Below are positions 34,471 to 47,474 of a stretch of 64,000 nt of DNA, in pieces. This DNA comes from Mitragyna speciosa (lineage: Eukaryota > Streptophyta > Magnoliopsida > Gentianales > Rubiaceae). The stretch covers positions 6,634,001 through 6,698,000 of the forward strand of contig CM045565.1 in the NCBI GenBank assembly GCA_024721245.1. The letters run 5' to 3'. The stretch's first letter is position 1. The number at the start of each line of letters is the position of its first letter. The notes beneath the pieces were generated by a model. That model did not search any database and was not told where the DNA came from. It saw nothing but the letters and a program-made list of their open reading frames with translations. The translations under genes and the position numbers were made by a program.

Positions 34471-36622
34471 TTAAACCGAACAGTCTGGATTACAACAATA
34501 AAAGCAAAGGCATTTGCCATATGAGTAGAATCCATGGGCATTTATTGGAAATCTTCCTTTGTGTTTGTTATAACAATCTGGGTTGCAAGTTTCATTTTTG
34601 CATCCACTTCCAACTGGCAGTTGGCTTGCACATATTCTTGCTCCGTCTAACTTTGTTACTCCATTGCCTGCACTTGTTTAAAAGGGAAAAAGAAATTACC
34701 TAAATTGTCAACTAATTCAGTTGTATGATCAACATTTAGACACATAGGCAAATCATTATCTGTTAAATAACCCGGGTTGTGTGAAAAAGGAAAAAGTATT
34801 TTCATGATTGTAAAGAAAAAAACAAATAAATTAAAGATTTTAGGTCCAATTTCCAGATTCATATGAGCATTAGTGATAATAGAAAGAGGGTTTTGTTTTT
34901 CATACGACGAGTGGAGATTGAACGAGTGTATTAATTCTAACATACAAATGACAATATTCTTGTACTACTCTGGATGTGAATTGGTTGTACAACCAACAGA
35001 TTCTAGTTTGCATTATATCAATTTGTTCTAAACTTAAAATTAAGGTTTATTTCTCTATTGTGGGAAACTAATCTTTAGTTTGCTCGATCTTGATCATTGT
35101 GCATGCAATAAATAATGTATATGTAGTCTATATATTGTAGTCTATTTATCCTTTAAGATTTTACTATAACTAGTTTTCACCCGTACAATGGATGGAATAT
35201 CATATTTGAGAATTGGATAAATTATTATTCTTGATAAATTAGAAAGAACAAAATATTGATAATACAAATAGCAACATAAATGATTTTTTTTTTCTAAAGG
35301 AGATGAGAGAAATAAGGAGAGATCTTGGAACAAAGGGGGAGATTAGGTTACCTTAAATGGAAGGCATAACTATGTTTAAGAAATTAATAATTGGAATTAC
35401 TTGTATTTTTTAAATGAGATAAAAAAGGAAAATCGATATCGAAGTTGTCCAAGTCATCATTACATAGATGCTATTTGAAAAAAATTGTTATATATACTAG
35501 CTTTTTAACTTGTGCAATGCATGAGAGGAGAGGACTACATTGTATCTGCAAGGGCGTACGCGTGTAGAGCAAAAAGCACAAGACCTAAAAAAATAAAAAT
35601 CTTAGATGTAACTCGGTTTTAAGTATACAACGGAGTGTTGCTTTTTACTCCATGAATGAAAAGAAAAGGAAATAAAAAAATAACTCCCGAATTTTAGGAA
35701 TAAATGTCATAAATAACGAAAAGGTTTAAAATTAAGGTAACCAACTTAGGAATAGATAGTTTCCACATGATAAGGAATCAATTAATTGTGATAAATTAAA
35801 TGAATGTCATCAATTAGAAAAATTAAATAGCAGTAAAACTCTAAATTAGCTTATTTGAAACTAATGATAAAATTGAAAAAGAAAGTGAAACAACCATGGC
35901 TAAAGGATCCAATTTTTAAAGGTCAAAAAAATTTGAAGACAAAACAATCATGGCTAGTTTGAGAGGAAAAGAAATTCAAAGGAAAAGTTGCACTTAAGAT
36001 TTTGCAAAATTAGGACAATTAAAAATTTATCACTCTTAACTGAACTAGTTGTGTGAAAAAATGAAAGAAGGAAAATAACAATTTTATGCTTATGACAGAG
36101 GATGAAAAAGTTAAAAATATGATAACTAGATTCAAGGAACAACAATTGTAACATGGTCACGATACATTGTCCTATAATTAAGAACGTAAATTGGAACAAA
36201 GAAGGAAAGATTCAAGAATATGAGTACTAAATATATTGATGGAAACGATATTATATACGATAAGGAGACAAACAATTATTCTAAATAAAAATAATTTATT
36301 ACGACAATTAAATATGGCAAAATATAAATCTTATGTCGTGAAATAAACGAAAAATTAGGAAAAGGAAAGTAAAAGAAAACATGGCCAAGTCCGCTTCAAG
36401 GAAGATAGCATTTCATTATAAGCTATGTGGGAGCTTGGATCGTTTTGGGGCGTTTTTGTAGTTTTTTGCTTTTTGTGTGTGTGTGTGGGGTGCTTTTGTT
36501 TTTTTGGTGGGGGAACGTTCAATAATCCCAGGAGCTCTCGCTTCCTCTGTGTGTATATGTGCACAAGTCTGTAAGTAGATTGCTTAATGCTCAATGTACA
36601 TACACATTTTTGGATGTGTATT

Positions 36623-36668
<46 letters not shown>

Positions 36669-37330
36669 TCATGTCAGGTAAGTAAACAAAATCAAAATCA
36701 AAAGAATATTCATTAATGTGCAAACTGAAATAAGGCAAATATAGAGTTGTATAGAGTTTATGGGATGTGAACATATACATAATCTTCTATCGAATTTTTA
36801 GTTTGTTATTCGATTTAACTATACTAGCAAAACTTTTGCAGTTAGACAATGATCAAGAGCCAAAACTAAAAAGAAAAATCCCATTGCAAGAGGGTTAGAT
36901 TAACATCACAAGAAAAATCTGACATTCAAATAAGAACTAGCCTTAATAACAAAATGTCAGCCATCTATAAAATGCAAACAATACAAATAAATATAAAAAA
37001 CTTGATACGGTTATTTCATAAAATTTTTTCAAATATTGAGAATACAATTTCGTCTTACCAATGATATTGTACAATTTTTCCAAAAAATAATGAAGAATTT
37101 AAAATGTTACGTGTTGCTATTTCTAGCTGCACCCCTTACAGTTCCCAGCCGTATTATGTTGAATGAATATATAATCTACTCTTTTTGGTTTAAAATTAGT
37201 GTATATTACTGATCTATGGAGAAAATTGTTAAGCGAGATATACATAAGAAAATGCATAATTGGCAAAAGACATACCATAAGCGTCGAAAAGAAGAAGTAC
37301 TGCAGCAATAGCAATGAAAAAGATCCTCAT
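34471..37330 (-). CDS. defensin-like cysteine-rich secreted peptide
   Basis: Two exons in perfect phase encode an 83-residue precursor. Exon 1 (37330-37276) starts MRIFF and encodes a hydrophobic signal peptide rich in Ile, Ala, Val and Leu, ending DAY plus the first base of a Gly codon at a GTATGT donor. Exon 2 (34667-34471), after a CAG acceptor, completes that Gly and encodes the mature peptide with nine cysteines: C, C, then CNPDC, a long loop, then GKCLCFYCCNPDC before a Val and TAA. Signal peptide in exon 1 and Cys-rich domain in exon 2 split in phase 1 is the standard layout of plant defensin-like genes, and CxxxC with GxCxC is their cysteine signature. The role would be secreted defence or cell signalling (inference). 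The 2.6-kb intron is long for the family, and the odd ninth cysteine is unusual. Confidence 0.75.
36627..36666. repeat. TA microsatellite in the defensin-like gene intron
   Basis: An uninterrupted (TA)n tract of about 40 bp; a GT-rich stretch follows nearby at about 36470-36490. Confidence 0.9.
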
Positions 37331-37477
37331 AATTCTTCTTCAAATTCTTTGAGACTTAAACTGGGCACTGTGTTCCACAATCTATTTTCTTGGGTAAGGT
37401 TTTCTTGTAGAGTTTTGAATGCAAAAGAAGAAGTGAGTTGGAGTGTTGTGCTTCATGGCATAAAGCAAAATCTTTCA

Positions 37478-37488
37478 CGTATTTATTT
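37478..37488 (-). promoter_or_regulatory. candidate TATA box of the defensin-like gene
   Basis: The minus strand reads AAATAAATACG about 150 bp upstream of the start codon, followed by a leader-like segment with acaacactccaactcac. It is the only good TATA-like element at a suitable distance. Confidence 0.4.
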
Positions 37489-37913
37489 GCATAGACATGC
37501 GAAGAAATGTGGATAAACATTAATTTAGTAAATCTCCAGGAAAGGTAGAACATTGATGTAGTTTAATTTATGCATTTCATCAAAGGAAATTCTTTCTGGT
37601 AAGCAAATGCAAACTCAAATAATCTTCTGCTTTTGGTAAATAATTTGTCTCAATTCCATGTTTCTGATCAACTTGACCAAATTCACTCCCTTTTCCCAAT
37701 TAACATAATAGGCATAGTATGAATATGCTAACATTTTGAATTGTATGATTGGAAATGTATATTAATGAGTGAATGATATGGTTTTAACACTGGACATGAT
37801 CCTACTCGCATTCTCTTCCAGATTCTACCATTCCGTGATTGAGGATCAAAACGCTTCATTTCATACTAAGGGCCGTTTGGTTCAAATTCCTCAATCATTA
37901 TCACTATAGATAT

Positions 37914-39852
37914 TGTGATATTAAGGCCCTTAGAGGACCTTTATGAAAATTAAACCTTCTTGGGCCATTGTGTGCTTTGTAAGAAGTAGTGTCCTTAGTT
38001 GTAAATTCTTGAAACTCAATTTTTGCCCTAAAGACTAAAATCCCCTTTTCATTTTCCTTCACTCTTCCTCTTCCCTTTTGAAAGAATTCTCTAAATTTCT
38101 TCCCACTTTCTCAACCCATTGAAGGAGGAATTGAAGGGATTTCATCTCCAAAGGAAACTAGTAGAAGCCATTTTGAAGCTTTCTCCCCAAATCCCCCTCA
38201 AGGTAACTCTTCTTCCTACTTTTTAGTTCCTTTCACAATTTGATTATTTTGCTTAGAAATTCGAAATCATGGCTTTGTTGATGCTATTAGACTATGTTGT
38301 TCTTGGAATAGATGATTTGTAGTAGTAGTGCTTGTGAGTTATGATGAATGTGTGAAGTGGGTGAGTTAGAGATTTGAAGAATTGGGTATGAGATTTTGGT
38401 AGATCTTGTGTGATTTTGAGAATGATTCATGAATATGTTGCTTATGATGTTAAGATAGTGTTTCCTTACCATATTGTGCCTTATTTGAAGCTATTTTGGT
38501 GTAGATTGTGTTGGGTTGAGTGAGAAAGTCGGATTTTGGATTTTGGAGTTGCAGAGATTGCAGGCCGTCTTGCTGGGTTCATCCGCGGTGCCATCCGCGC
38601 CGCGGATGAGACCGCGGCTCGTTGCAGCAGCCTCTCTGGGCTCATCCGCGGTGCCACCCGCGCCGCGGATGAGACCGGATGAGGGCCGCTGGCTCTGACC
38701 TGAGCCGCGACCTCAGCCGCGCCGCGGCTGGAGTCGCGGACTGGGTACTGTAGCTGAGCCGCGGCGTGAGCCGCGCCGCGGCTGACGCCACGGGTCAGTA
38801 CAGTTTTGCCTCTTTTCCTCTTTTTGCGTGTTAAGCTAGGCTTAAGCCTCTTTTATGGTTTCTTAATAGAATCAGTATGTGATACAAGTCTTATTTGTGT
38901 ATTATAGGTGACGACGGCGTTTACCCTTATTCCGACTATTTGAATTAGTCTTGGAGTGAGGTAAGTAGCAATTGATTCTCTTTGCCTTGCAAATGTTTTA
39001 ATGATGAGAAATGAATGGGATGAATATTTTCCTTATATAAATGGGCTTACGTTTGGTTACTTTGGTTTTCTATGAAATAAGTTATGTGGTCTAATGAATT
39101 ATTTGAATGAATACTTGATTGAGCTCTTGTATGTGAAATGGTTATATGACGGGACTAGTTTCCCTAAATTGGTAATGGTAGCAAATTATTTTGAACCGTA
39201 CTAACCGGGTTATAGTTAGTCTTGAACCTGCACCAACCGGAGTGATAGTTGGTTTTGAACCGCGTTAACCGGGTTATAGTTAACAATTGGAATTCCAGGG
39301 TCATGTGTCCACTAACTACTTGAGCTCTCTTTTCTTTGAATTGCTTTATGCAATGTTTGAATGTGTATGGTTTTGACTTGACCACATGTTATGATGTTTA
39401 TGACTTTGATTTTGATTTGGAAATGTACCTATGTATGAATAGCAAACTTAAGCCCCAAAGAGAACCTCTACTACTTACTGGGTGATTATATCACTCACTC
39501 TTTTGTTTAACCCCGCAGGTGAGGAATTTGTTGAAGGTGATTGGACTGATTTTTGGGCCTCATAGTCATAGTTAGGGTAGACATGATGGAGGTTATTTTT
39601 ATAGCTTGATGTATAGCCATATTTTGTATAGATTAGGTTATACATACTTTCCCATCTATTTTTGTTATTGGGGAAGAGAATTGTAATGAATGTTGTATAT
39701 CTTTTGATGATGAATGAAATGGGTTCTTTTGGGCATCTTAATATTTTGGAGCCTTATGTTATGTTTAGATGATTATTGTTCTGGTTTAGCCTTGTGTCCT
39801 AACTTAGCCTAGGGCATAGGCGGGTACCACGTCTCGGGCACGGGGCGTGACA
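37914..39852 (+). repeat. solo LTR, 1939 bp (Ty3/gypsy Del/Tekay-like ends)
   Basis: The borders are TGTGATATTAAGG and GGGGCGTGACA, flanked by the perfect 5-bp repeat gatat (37909-37913 and 39853-39857). No internal retrotransposon domains are present, and the whole unit is delimited by one target duplication, so it is a solo LTR formed by LTR-LTR recombination. TGTGA...GTGACA ends are typical of Del/Tekay chromoviruses. A strikingly GC-rich island of CCGCGG and CGCGCCGCGGATGAG motifs lies at about 38579-38795. Confidence 0.9.
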
Positions 39853-39894
39853 GATATCATTAACTGTACTATGAGTATAGGTTTTGATGATTAC

Positions 39895-41577
39895 TGATGT
39901 GGTTTAGATCAGGTGTAACAATTATGAACAAAACACAACAATCAAGTAATAAAAACCTAATCTCCCAACTTAATTTGCAAGTGCACAGGTCGGTTGTAGT
40001 ATTTGGAGTATTAGGTGTCGAATCCCACAGGAAATCAAATATGTGCAATTAGTACAGCTTTTTCACTGACTTTTATTATCTAAACACAATCAAAATAAGA
40101 CAGAGATGGGTTCTCTTCAATAGAATAGGTATATGATCGAGAACTTCTGTATAACCAATGCAAAGAAGTCTAGGACATTGAATTCACTAATAAATCTTGC
40201 ATGAATGACTTACTAAGTTTTATCTTGCCTTATTTATAATTCCAATTCTATAAGTGTCATAATTAGATCTCTCTATGTAATGACAAGATTCCAACTATTC
40301 TCATGATGAAATCTTATGGGAACATGAATTGAAATGATTCACTCAAGTAACCATTATTCTCATATGAACTACTTATCATGATTTGTTCATTTTCTATTAT
40401 TACAAGCATTTCTCAATGTCAAGTAACAACTAAATGACTTGTTTAAGTTGGCCAAGCAAAAAAAAGTGTTAAAACTTGAACAAATAAACAAAAAAAAATG
40501 CAAGCTTAGCAAGTTTTGATAATATAAGTCATGCTTTTGGATTCATTAGCTTCATCTATATTCTAGATGAAGCCTTTAGTGAATCATGACTAATGGAATA
40601 ACTAAAAGTATAACTTCAAAGGAAGAATTCATTCAACAAGTTAAGGTAAATAGAGGGGAGTAAGAATTGTTCAATCAAAGTTTAGACAAAGCTTCTCTTC
40701 TTATTCATCTTTAAAGTTGAACTTACAATAGTTCTCTTACAATGCTTCTAACTATTCTATTGAAGGATGAAGAGAATTCTATTAACTATCTACCAAAACT
40801 AGTGTAAACTAAGCTAATAACTACTTTCTACTACTAAAGCTTGTTACAAAGGCTTTACAAATGACTTCTATTTATAGACAAATATTCTTCAAGTCATTTT
40901 TCAACTTGCATGAATCATTAATGCATAGAAATGATGAAGATTTGCTTGGGGATTCCAAATGAACACAAAAATCTTCATTTATGCTTCCAATGTATTCTTC
41001 CACTTGCAAAAACCTATCCCCATCTGATAATGTTTACAAAAATTAGCTGGAAGAGGATGTAAGTTGATGCCCTAGAAAATCCAGCAGACTTACAATCTGC
41101 GGATGGTGATACACGAATGACAACCCGCGGATCTCCATCCGTGGATCACACCTTTGTGGCCCCCACTTGATTTCTGATTTTTGCTGAGTTGGACCTCATG
41201 TGTGCAAGCATTTTTCACATATTTCCAAGCATTGTGGTGAAGAATTGGATTTTTTCACCATTTTTGCACAATTATTCCTTCAAGTTGTTCATCCAACTTT
41301 AACTCTTTGAATCACCATTGACTTTGATTTTCCTTTACTCCAATTGATCCAAAATAAGTTTAAGTATGATGACCCTGCAATTATATCAAAGAACTGTGTA
41401 TTAATTTGCTCAAGTAAAGATTCTGCCTTAAAAACCTTAATTCCAATAAAAACCCTAATTCTTAACAATTGTTGGAAAATGAGTCATTTGCAGCCAAAAG
41501 TACTATAATTATGCTTAAATAATATCTAAAACATATAATAATATATATAATAATATTAGCAATTTTATTACTTATCA
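39895..41577 (-). repeat. solo LTR, 1683 bp (TGAT...ATCA family)
   Basis: The borders are TGATGTGG and CTTATCA, flanked by attac on both sides (39890-39894 and 41578-41582). A block near 39987-40035 (tgcaagtgcacaggtcgg ... gtcgaatcccacagg) matches, in the opposite orientation, a block at about 59596-59655 in the solo LTR at 57896-59691. Both begin TGATAAGT in the same relative orientation, so they belong to one family. A CCGCGGAT island sits at about 41095-41150. No coding domains are present. Confidence 0.85.
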
Positions 41578-42236
41578 ATTACCCCCACATGTTTGGTTTA
41601 ACAATGGAATGGGTATCATTATAAAAATACTTGTTTGGTTTACTGGAATAATTTTCAAGTAAATTTTAAAATGTTTAAATCTTTTATTTATAATATATAT
41701 ATCTTTTAGATTTCTTATTTTGTATCTGTTTTAAAGAAAATTTCTAAAAATACTTTTTCAATTTTAAATACAACCATGCTCTAATTTGAGTTTATGCAAA
41801 TGATAACCTTAAAAAAAGTCATTTTTATTGTATTAACAGAGAGTACTATATATCTTTGATTTTCAATTCACATTTTTATAAAAAAATTTATTAAAAAGAT
41901 TTTTTATAAAAAATTTTATAAAGTACTAATTAAAAATATTCAAAATCAAAAGATAAAACACACACACACACACACACACAAAGAATAGTATATTTAGGGG
42001 GGAGGGTAACTCAAAAGAAATGTATTTTTTTGTGGGTGTGTTTTTTCCATTAATCATAAGGGTTAATGGGTTTGATAGAATAGTATTTTAGGGGGAATCA
42101 TTAACACCCCAATTAATCACTGTCATTCTCATTGAATGATAGTGATAGTTGTTTTACAAAAATCAACAATGGGAGTCATTATTTATGATAAACATTTCTC
42201 TCTTTGATTCTCCTAAACACCCCCAAGTTTAGTAAC

Positions 42237-43784
42237 CTATACAAATGAGATTTTGTAATGCATCAAGTGCCCCAATCATATACATCAATTTCAAGCACGC
42301 CCCAAATTATTTAAAAGTTCGTAAACTAGTTGATTTACTTGTGTAGTAGCAATTTTGTACATTATTTATTTCATGTTAATATCCTATTAATGAGTTCCAA
42401 GAAAGTACCATTATACATTAGGAACTCCATTAAAAATTTATTTGCTTGATTAATTGATATATTTCATAGTTATTTTTCTTCCAATGTCTACTACTATTCT
42501 AATTTGTAACAATATTTCATAGTTATATTTCATATTTCATAATTATTTTTATACTTATTATTTTTACAAGAAAATTTGCAATTTGGTACTTCTGTGTGTC
42601 AATGATGTGTTGCAAAATTTCAAGTTAAAATTCGTTGTGTAAGTTGAATTACAAAATTTTCACCCTAACTTTTGCCACTGGCCTTTTGGGATTCTCTTTT
42701 TTCTAAAAAAAATTGCCTCAGTTTTACTACTTTCTTTGAGCTTTCTTTTCCAATTGTCTCCCTTCTCTTTTCTTTCTTTCTTTTTCTTTGAAACAAAATT
42801 TGCCCCAATATGGGATGAAATTGCAACAAAATTTCCCCAATGTGAGGGTGTGACCTTGAAGTGGGTTGTTAAACGAAAAATCAAGGATTGAGAAGAAAAC
42901 TAGGAAAATAAATGTTTGAGAAGAAACAAAGAAGGCCCGCCTTTGACCCATCCTTTTTGCAACAATTTGGAAAGAAAATTTACCAAATCAAATGAGAAAC
43001 TCATTTGGGGGTGTCTAAATTAATGATCTAGGGAACTATCAACCGTTCATTTAGGCTAGGATCCCAGTAATGCTTCTCTTTTTTCCTTTTTTGATGAGAA
43101 AGGCCGTGTTCCACCCGATCCAACCTGTTCGAATGTCCTTACCCTACAAAAATCCCAAAAGCTTGTGCGTCAATCAACTCAAATTATTTTTTCCTTAAAA
43201 TTCTAAATTCAAATGCAAAATATACAAAATGAGTCAGACTCACACTAAAACAAACAACTTAGAAGCGTAATTTTGACATTTATCAGTTCCCATAAATTTG
43301 AATCATTATTTGTTCTTAAACAATTTGAAAAAGCCAAGATCAACTAATGATTTAAGCATTAAAATCACAAATGTGCATTCTAAAATGTATTTGCTTAAGA
43401 TTGAGTAAATAATCATTATGCAATTTATTATCATGTTTTTAATACTCATAAAATCAAGCAAAGGAGAAGGAATTATATCACAATTAAGCTGCTTCAACTT
43501 AATTTCTTCACCTTACCAAATTTCACAAGTAAATGAATTATATGATCAATCAAAGGGTATCACATGTCTATGATCAATTCCATTTTTCACTTGAGGAAAT
43601 TTTGTAATATTGAACTAATCACTCAAGATACGAGAGTGTCTTTTGATACGCAAACCGACATTGGTTATGAATGTTCCTGGTTACTCAACACTACAATCTT
43701 TAAGCAAGTAGCAAAATATTGTATTTTGAGAAGTAAAATTGCCTTTTTACACAAGAATCGATATTGGTTGGATGAAGACCCCTG
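42237..43784. other. intergenic sequence, no gene recognised
   Basis: AT-rich with a C/T-rich stretch (ctttctttctttttc) at about 42740-42790. A weak internal repeat links 43655-43695 with 43755-43795 (gaca/gata ttggttatgaa/ggatgaa ... ttact). The open frames at 42660-42951 on the minus strand mirror the CT tract and lack family features. Confidence 0.4.
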
Positions 43785-43789
43785 ATTAC

Positions 43790-44792
43790 TGATAGGCTGT
43801 AATTAGGTCTAAAAATATAGCAATAAATCTCAACAATATTACACAAAGCAAGTCAAGTTAAATTAACCTAATTACCCTGCTTACTGCAAGTGAACAATTC
43901 GTGTAATAGTACAAGGAAACAGGGTTGATCCTACAGGGAAAAGAGTATAGAACTACTAAGGCTTTATTGCCACCTTTACTATCTAAACAACCCAAATAAA
44001 GAGAAAAAATAAACAAAGAAGTAAATAAAATATTCAACCTCATAGAATAACAGTATTGAAGAAAGCTCACAATTGTAAGATTTTAGGGAACATATTCCAC
44101 TAATGACCAAACAAAAGATTGAAAGGATTGATGCATGCGATGGATTCTTGCATTGTTTAGGGTCCAACTCCAATTGTACTTAACCTTCATTTTCGTGATA
44201 AGTTAATGATTACCTCCCTACTAGTTCTTCCTACTCTCGTGGTAAAGATACTAGTATTGGTTAATTATCCCCATGAATTGCCCAATTGACCCACCTAGGA
44301 GCACCACTACTCTCGTGTGATATGCAACCTAGACTTCAACTATTTCCTTTCCATCATTATTACCAACTTTCGTTGCATAATAATAATTAAGAATTTATAG
44401 TTGGTGAGCAAGCAACCATGAAGCCATACAAACCAATATAGAGAACAAACAATCACAAGACAACATGAATAATAACAAACAGATCATATGCATAAAGCCA
44501 TGATGGATTTCACATAAAAGATCCAAGCTTTAATAGAACAATCCATAATAATCTAGATAAAGAAAGAAACAAAGTAAAGAAAACTTATTCAATTGATGAA
44601 CAAAGATCCAATGCTTGTATTCCTCTCTTCAATCTTGATGTGTACTAGAGAATCCTCCAAATACGTTATTCTATAGAGAGAAATCACTAATCTATGGTGG
44701 TGGCTCTCTCAAAGAGAGACCCTCACTATTCCATTCTTTTTACTCTCTATGCTATGCTATGCTTTCCTCTTGTGTTTCTAGCACTCTAAAAC
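43790..44792 (-). repeat. LTR remnant, TGAT family, interrupted on the right by a solo LTR
   Basis: The remnant starts TGATAGGCTGTAATTAGG after attac. It contains the family block gcaagtgaacaattcgtg ... gggttgatcctacagg at about 43885-43940, as in the solo LTR at 39895-41577 and in the same orientation. The homologous body resumes at 47475 beyond the inserted solo LTR, with a GC-rich island (cccgcggtgcaacccgcaatgcgg) at about 47570-47660. The right border was not found, so it may be a truncated solo LTR or one end of a larger element. Confidence 0.55.
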
Positions 44793-47469
44793 TGTAACAC
44801 CCTAGAAAATGCACTCACAAGAGACATTTTTTTATTTAGGGTTAAGTGTTAATCCTTGATTCATTAGTTGAAAGATTATTTGAGTTAATTAGGTTAAGTA
44901 AATGAGATTCTTTCATGATTAAGTGAGACATCTAAGTACCTAATTGGGATTAATTTTATCGGACCATTAGTTTATATTAGAGTTTAATAGTGACTAACTT
45001 ATTCTACTATTTTCTAGTCTTTTGACCAATTGAATTTTAGCTCAATTTTACTCAAAAATTTCACTTATTTTCTTGCTTTCTTTTCTTTCTTCTTGGCCGA
45101 ATTTTCTTCTCCTTTTCTCTCCTCATGGCCGGCTCTCTGTCTTCTCTATTTCTTTTCATTTTTGCTTTAATAATTTGTGCCATAATATTGCTAGTATTAA
45201 GTGATAAGAGATTACAAAGTTCTACCAATCAAATTGATCCAAGTAACCACTATTGCATTAAAAGACTACATCTTCACTTTATTCTTGTTATGATTTTATT
45301 GGTTATTCTTTTTCTCACCTTTTTCTTTATTTCTTTTCTATTTTCCTAGCCTATTTCTCTCTCTTTTTCTTTCTCTCTTGGCCGAATTCCCTACCCCCTC
45401 TTTCCTCTCTTTTGCTTTAAAAATTTATGCCATAAAACTTGTTAGTTATTAAGTGATAAGTGATTAAAAATTTCCACTAATCATATTTCACCAACTAGTA
45501 CCTATTATGTCTTAAAAGTCCAAACCCTAGCTTGCTTCTTGTTAAGTTATTATTGGTTATTCTTTTCCTTATCTTTTCTTTATTTCTTTTCTATTTCCCT
45601 AGCTTACTTCTTTCTCTTTTCATTTTCCCTTGGCCGGCCACCCTTAGCTCTCTTTTCCTCTTATTTTTCTCTCAACTTCTTAAAGCTTTCTCTCCAAATT
45701 TCAAGCAATTTCACCATAGAAATTTAGTTTTTCTTCTTCCTAAGCAACCTTCTAAGCTTGATCAAGGTATGTACTATGAACTTTTCCTAGTAATTTCAAG
45801 TTTTATGTAGAGTTTTGTACAAGTTTATATCTAGATTCTTGGTACTACTACATGAAGAACATAGTTTGAATTGAAGATTTACTTGCTAGATAAAATATTC
45901 TTGTGCTTAGATAGACTAGTAGATAGCATTTAAACCTTGAAATCTCATGTGTTATATGTTACTTGGTTGAAGATTCTTGGAGTAGAATTCTTGGAATTTA
46001 GTGGAATCTTGATTGAATTTGAGTTTGAGTTGAACATAGAAGTTGTAGAACTTGTTGAGATATGGGTTGGTTGGTTGTTTTCTTGCAGGAAAAAAATTTG
46101 GTTTAGTCCAATTTTAAGGGGAAATGCTGCTGAAATTTTGGTAGAATTAAAAGAAGAAAAAAATGACAAGTGAGATTTTAAACCTAGAATATGTTTAATT
46201 GAAGGAAATTGAAGTGTAGGAATTTTTAGAAATGATCTAGTGATAGATTAAATTTTCTTAGAATAAGAAAACCCTAAACCCTAGAAACCCTAAAACCAAA
46301 ACCCTAGAAATAAGTGGGATATTTCTTGAGTTTCTTTACTAAATTACTTAGGATTTTAATCGGATTTTCATTAGATTATTTCTTTTAAATTTCAGGACCT
46401 GAAAGTGAATCGTGACCATTTTACGAAATATTTTCATAGGCATTTCAGGTGAGTGTCTCGATATGAACATGATGCATGAATTGCTTTGTCATACTTGAGA
46501 ATGTTATATTATGAAATATTATGCTATAATTGTAATTGTTATTTTATGACATGTGTTACTTGAGGAAAGATGTGTACTTTATCACATCTATTCCGCAATG
46601 TGTTACACGCTTTCATTATCCAATGTGTTACTTGTGCATGAGACTTCCGTGACTAACTTCACCGTTACTTCACGGATAGTCAACCCGAACAGGCTTAGGA
46701 GGATATAAGGTGCTGGGTGTTTTAGGGCGTGATGTTCTTTCCCTTATGAGTTGTGAATCCTCAAAGAGGCCAACTCCGAATTGAACTTTCTTGCGTGTTG
46801 GCCCTCCAGGGTTGAGATTTTTTCCCTGGATGTGGTAGCCTGTATGGAGGTTATAAGGTGAAGGGTGGTTAGGGTTCTTGCTTGATAATACTGGCATGAC
46901 CTTTGATAAAGACCCGAACTATTATCTCAGTTCTAACATCATGGTTACATGATCAGTACTTGCTCCTTCTGCGGTTAAGCTTGCTTCCGTAGTTGAGCCC
47001 TGTATTCGCCATTGTCTACTTGTTAATTAAATTGTTCATAACTTGTCTACTTAATTTGTCAATTATTTTGTTCAATAAAATAATAGATTCTGTGTATGAT
47101 TGCATGACTTGGACACTCACTAGGCTATTATAGCTCATCCCGTTCATTTGTTTTCTTTAACCAGGTTTTCCAAAATACTAAAGCTGGAAAAGCTGATTTT
47201 GGACATTGTACATGTTTTGTTTGGTATCTTTTGATAGCCACTTGTGTAGGCTATTCTTGTACATACTATGTAAATTTTAGTGCATAAAACCTTTTGTAAT
47301 ACATGTACTTCAAATGAATTTTATGAATATATCTCTTTATGAATGTGTTTTATTTTACATTAATTATGTGTACGTATTGAGCGAGTGCTCGACTCAAGTC
47401 CTGGCGAGAGCTAGGTAGACAGTCCGCTAAGCCCTTTGGTGCGCCTTTGGGTAAGGTGGGGTTGTCACA
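44793..47469 (+). repeat. solo LTR, 2677 bp (Ty3/gypsy Del/Tekay-like ends)
   Basis: The borders are TGTAACACCCTAG and GGGGTTGTCACA, flanked by the perfect 5-bp repeat aaaac (44788-44792 and 47470-47474). It lacks coding domains. An internal direct duplication with Leu/Phe-rich CT sequence (tggccgg..., cctttttctttatttcttttctatttcc) occurs at about 45060-45370 and 45390-45620. A cluster of telomere-like ccctaaaccctag motifs lies at about 46268-46312. Short open frames within it are shadows. Confidence 0.9.
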
Positions 47470-47474
47470 AAAAC

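Larger units (their letters stand above)
37868..42236. mobile_element. MITE-like host sequence containing two solo LTRs
   Basis: The left edge reads gggccgtttggttcaaattcc with atcattatcacta following. The right edge near 42236 ends attctcctaaacacccccaa, preceded by gaatgatagtgatag. The two edges are roughly inverted (GGG..GTTT..G; ATTATCACTA against TATCACTATCATTC). Between them lie solo LTRs at 37914-39852 and 39895-41577, a (CA)n tract at about 41958-41981, and T-rich DNA. This reads as an older MITE or hAT/PIF-like element broken by later LTR insertions, but its target duplication is not clear. Confidence 0.4.

Noticed and set aside
35160..35520. Helitron-like 3' ends (ctagt with a cccgt...caatgca hairpin) at about 35168 and 35500
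   Set aside because: The hairpins are poor and no TC-type 5' end or A-T insertion site could be matched; kept only as a possibility.
36355..36780. 141-codon minus-strand open frame with Ile-Tyr repeats
   Set aside because: It is the translation of a TA microsatellite and GT/CA tract inside the intron of the defensin-like gene.
38516..38698. GC-rich open frame as a possible gene or CpG-island promoter
   Set aside because: The same GC-rich words recur in other LTRs and it lies well inside a solo LTR with a perfect target duplication.
45125..45810. Leu/Phe/Ser-rich frames resembling membrane proteins
   Set aside because: Products of CT-rich direct repeats inside a solo LTR.
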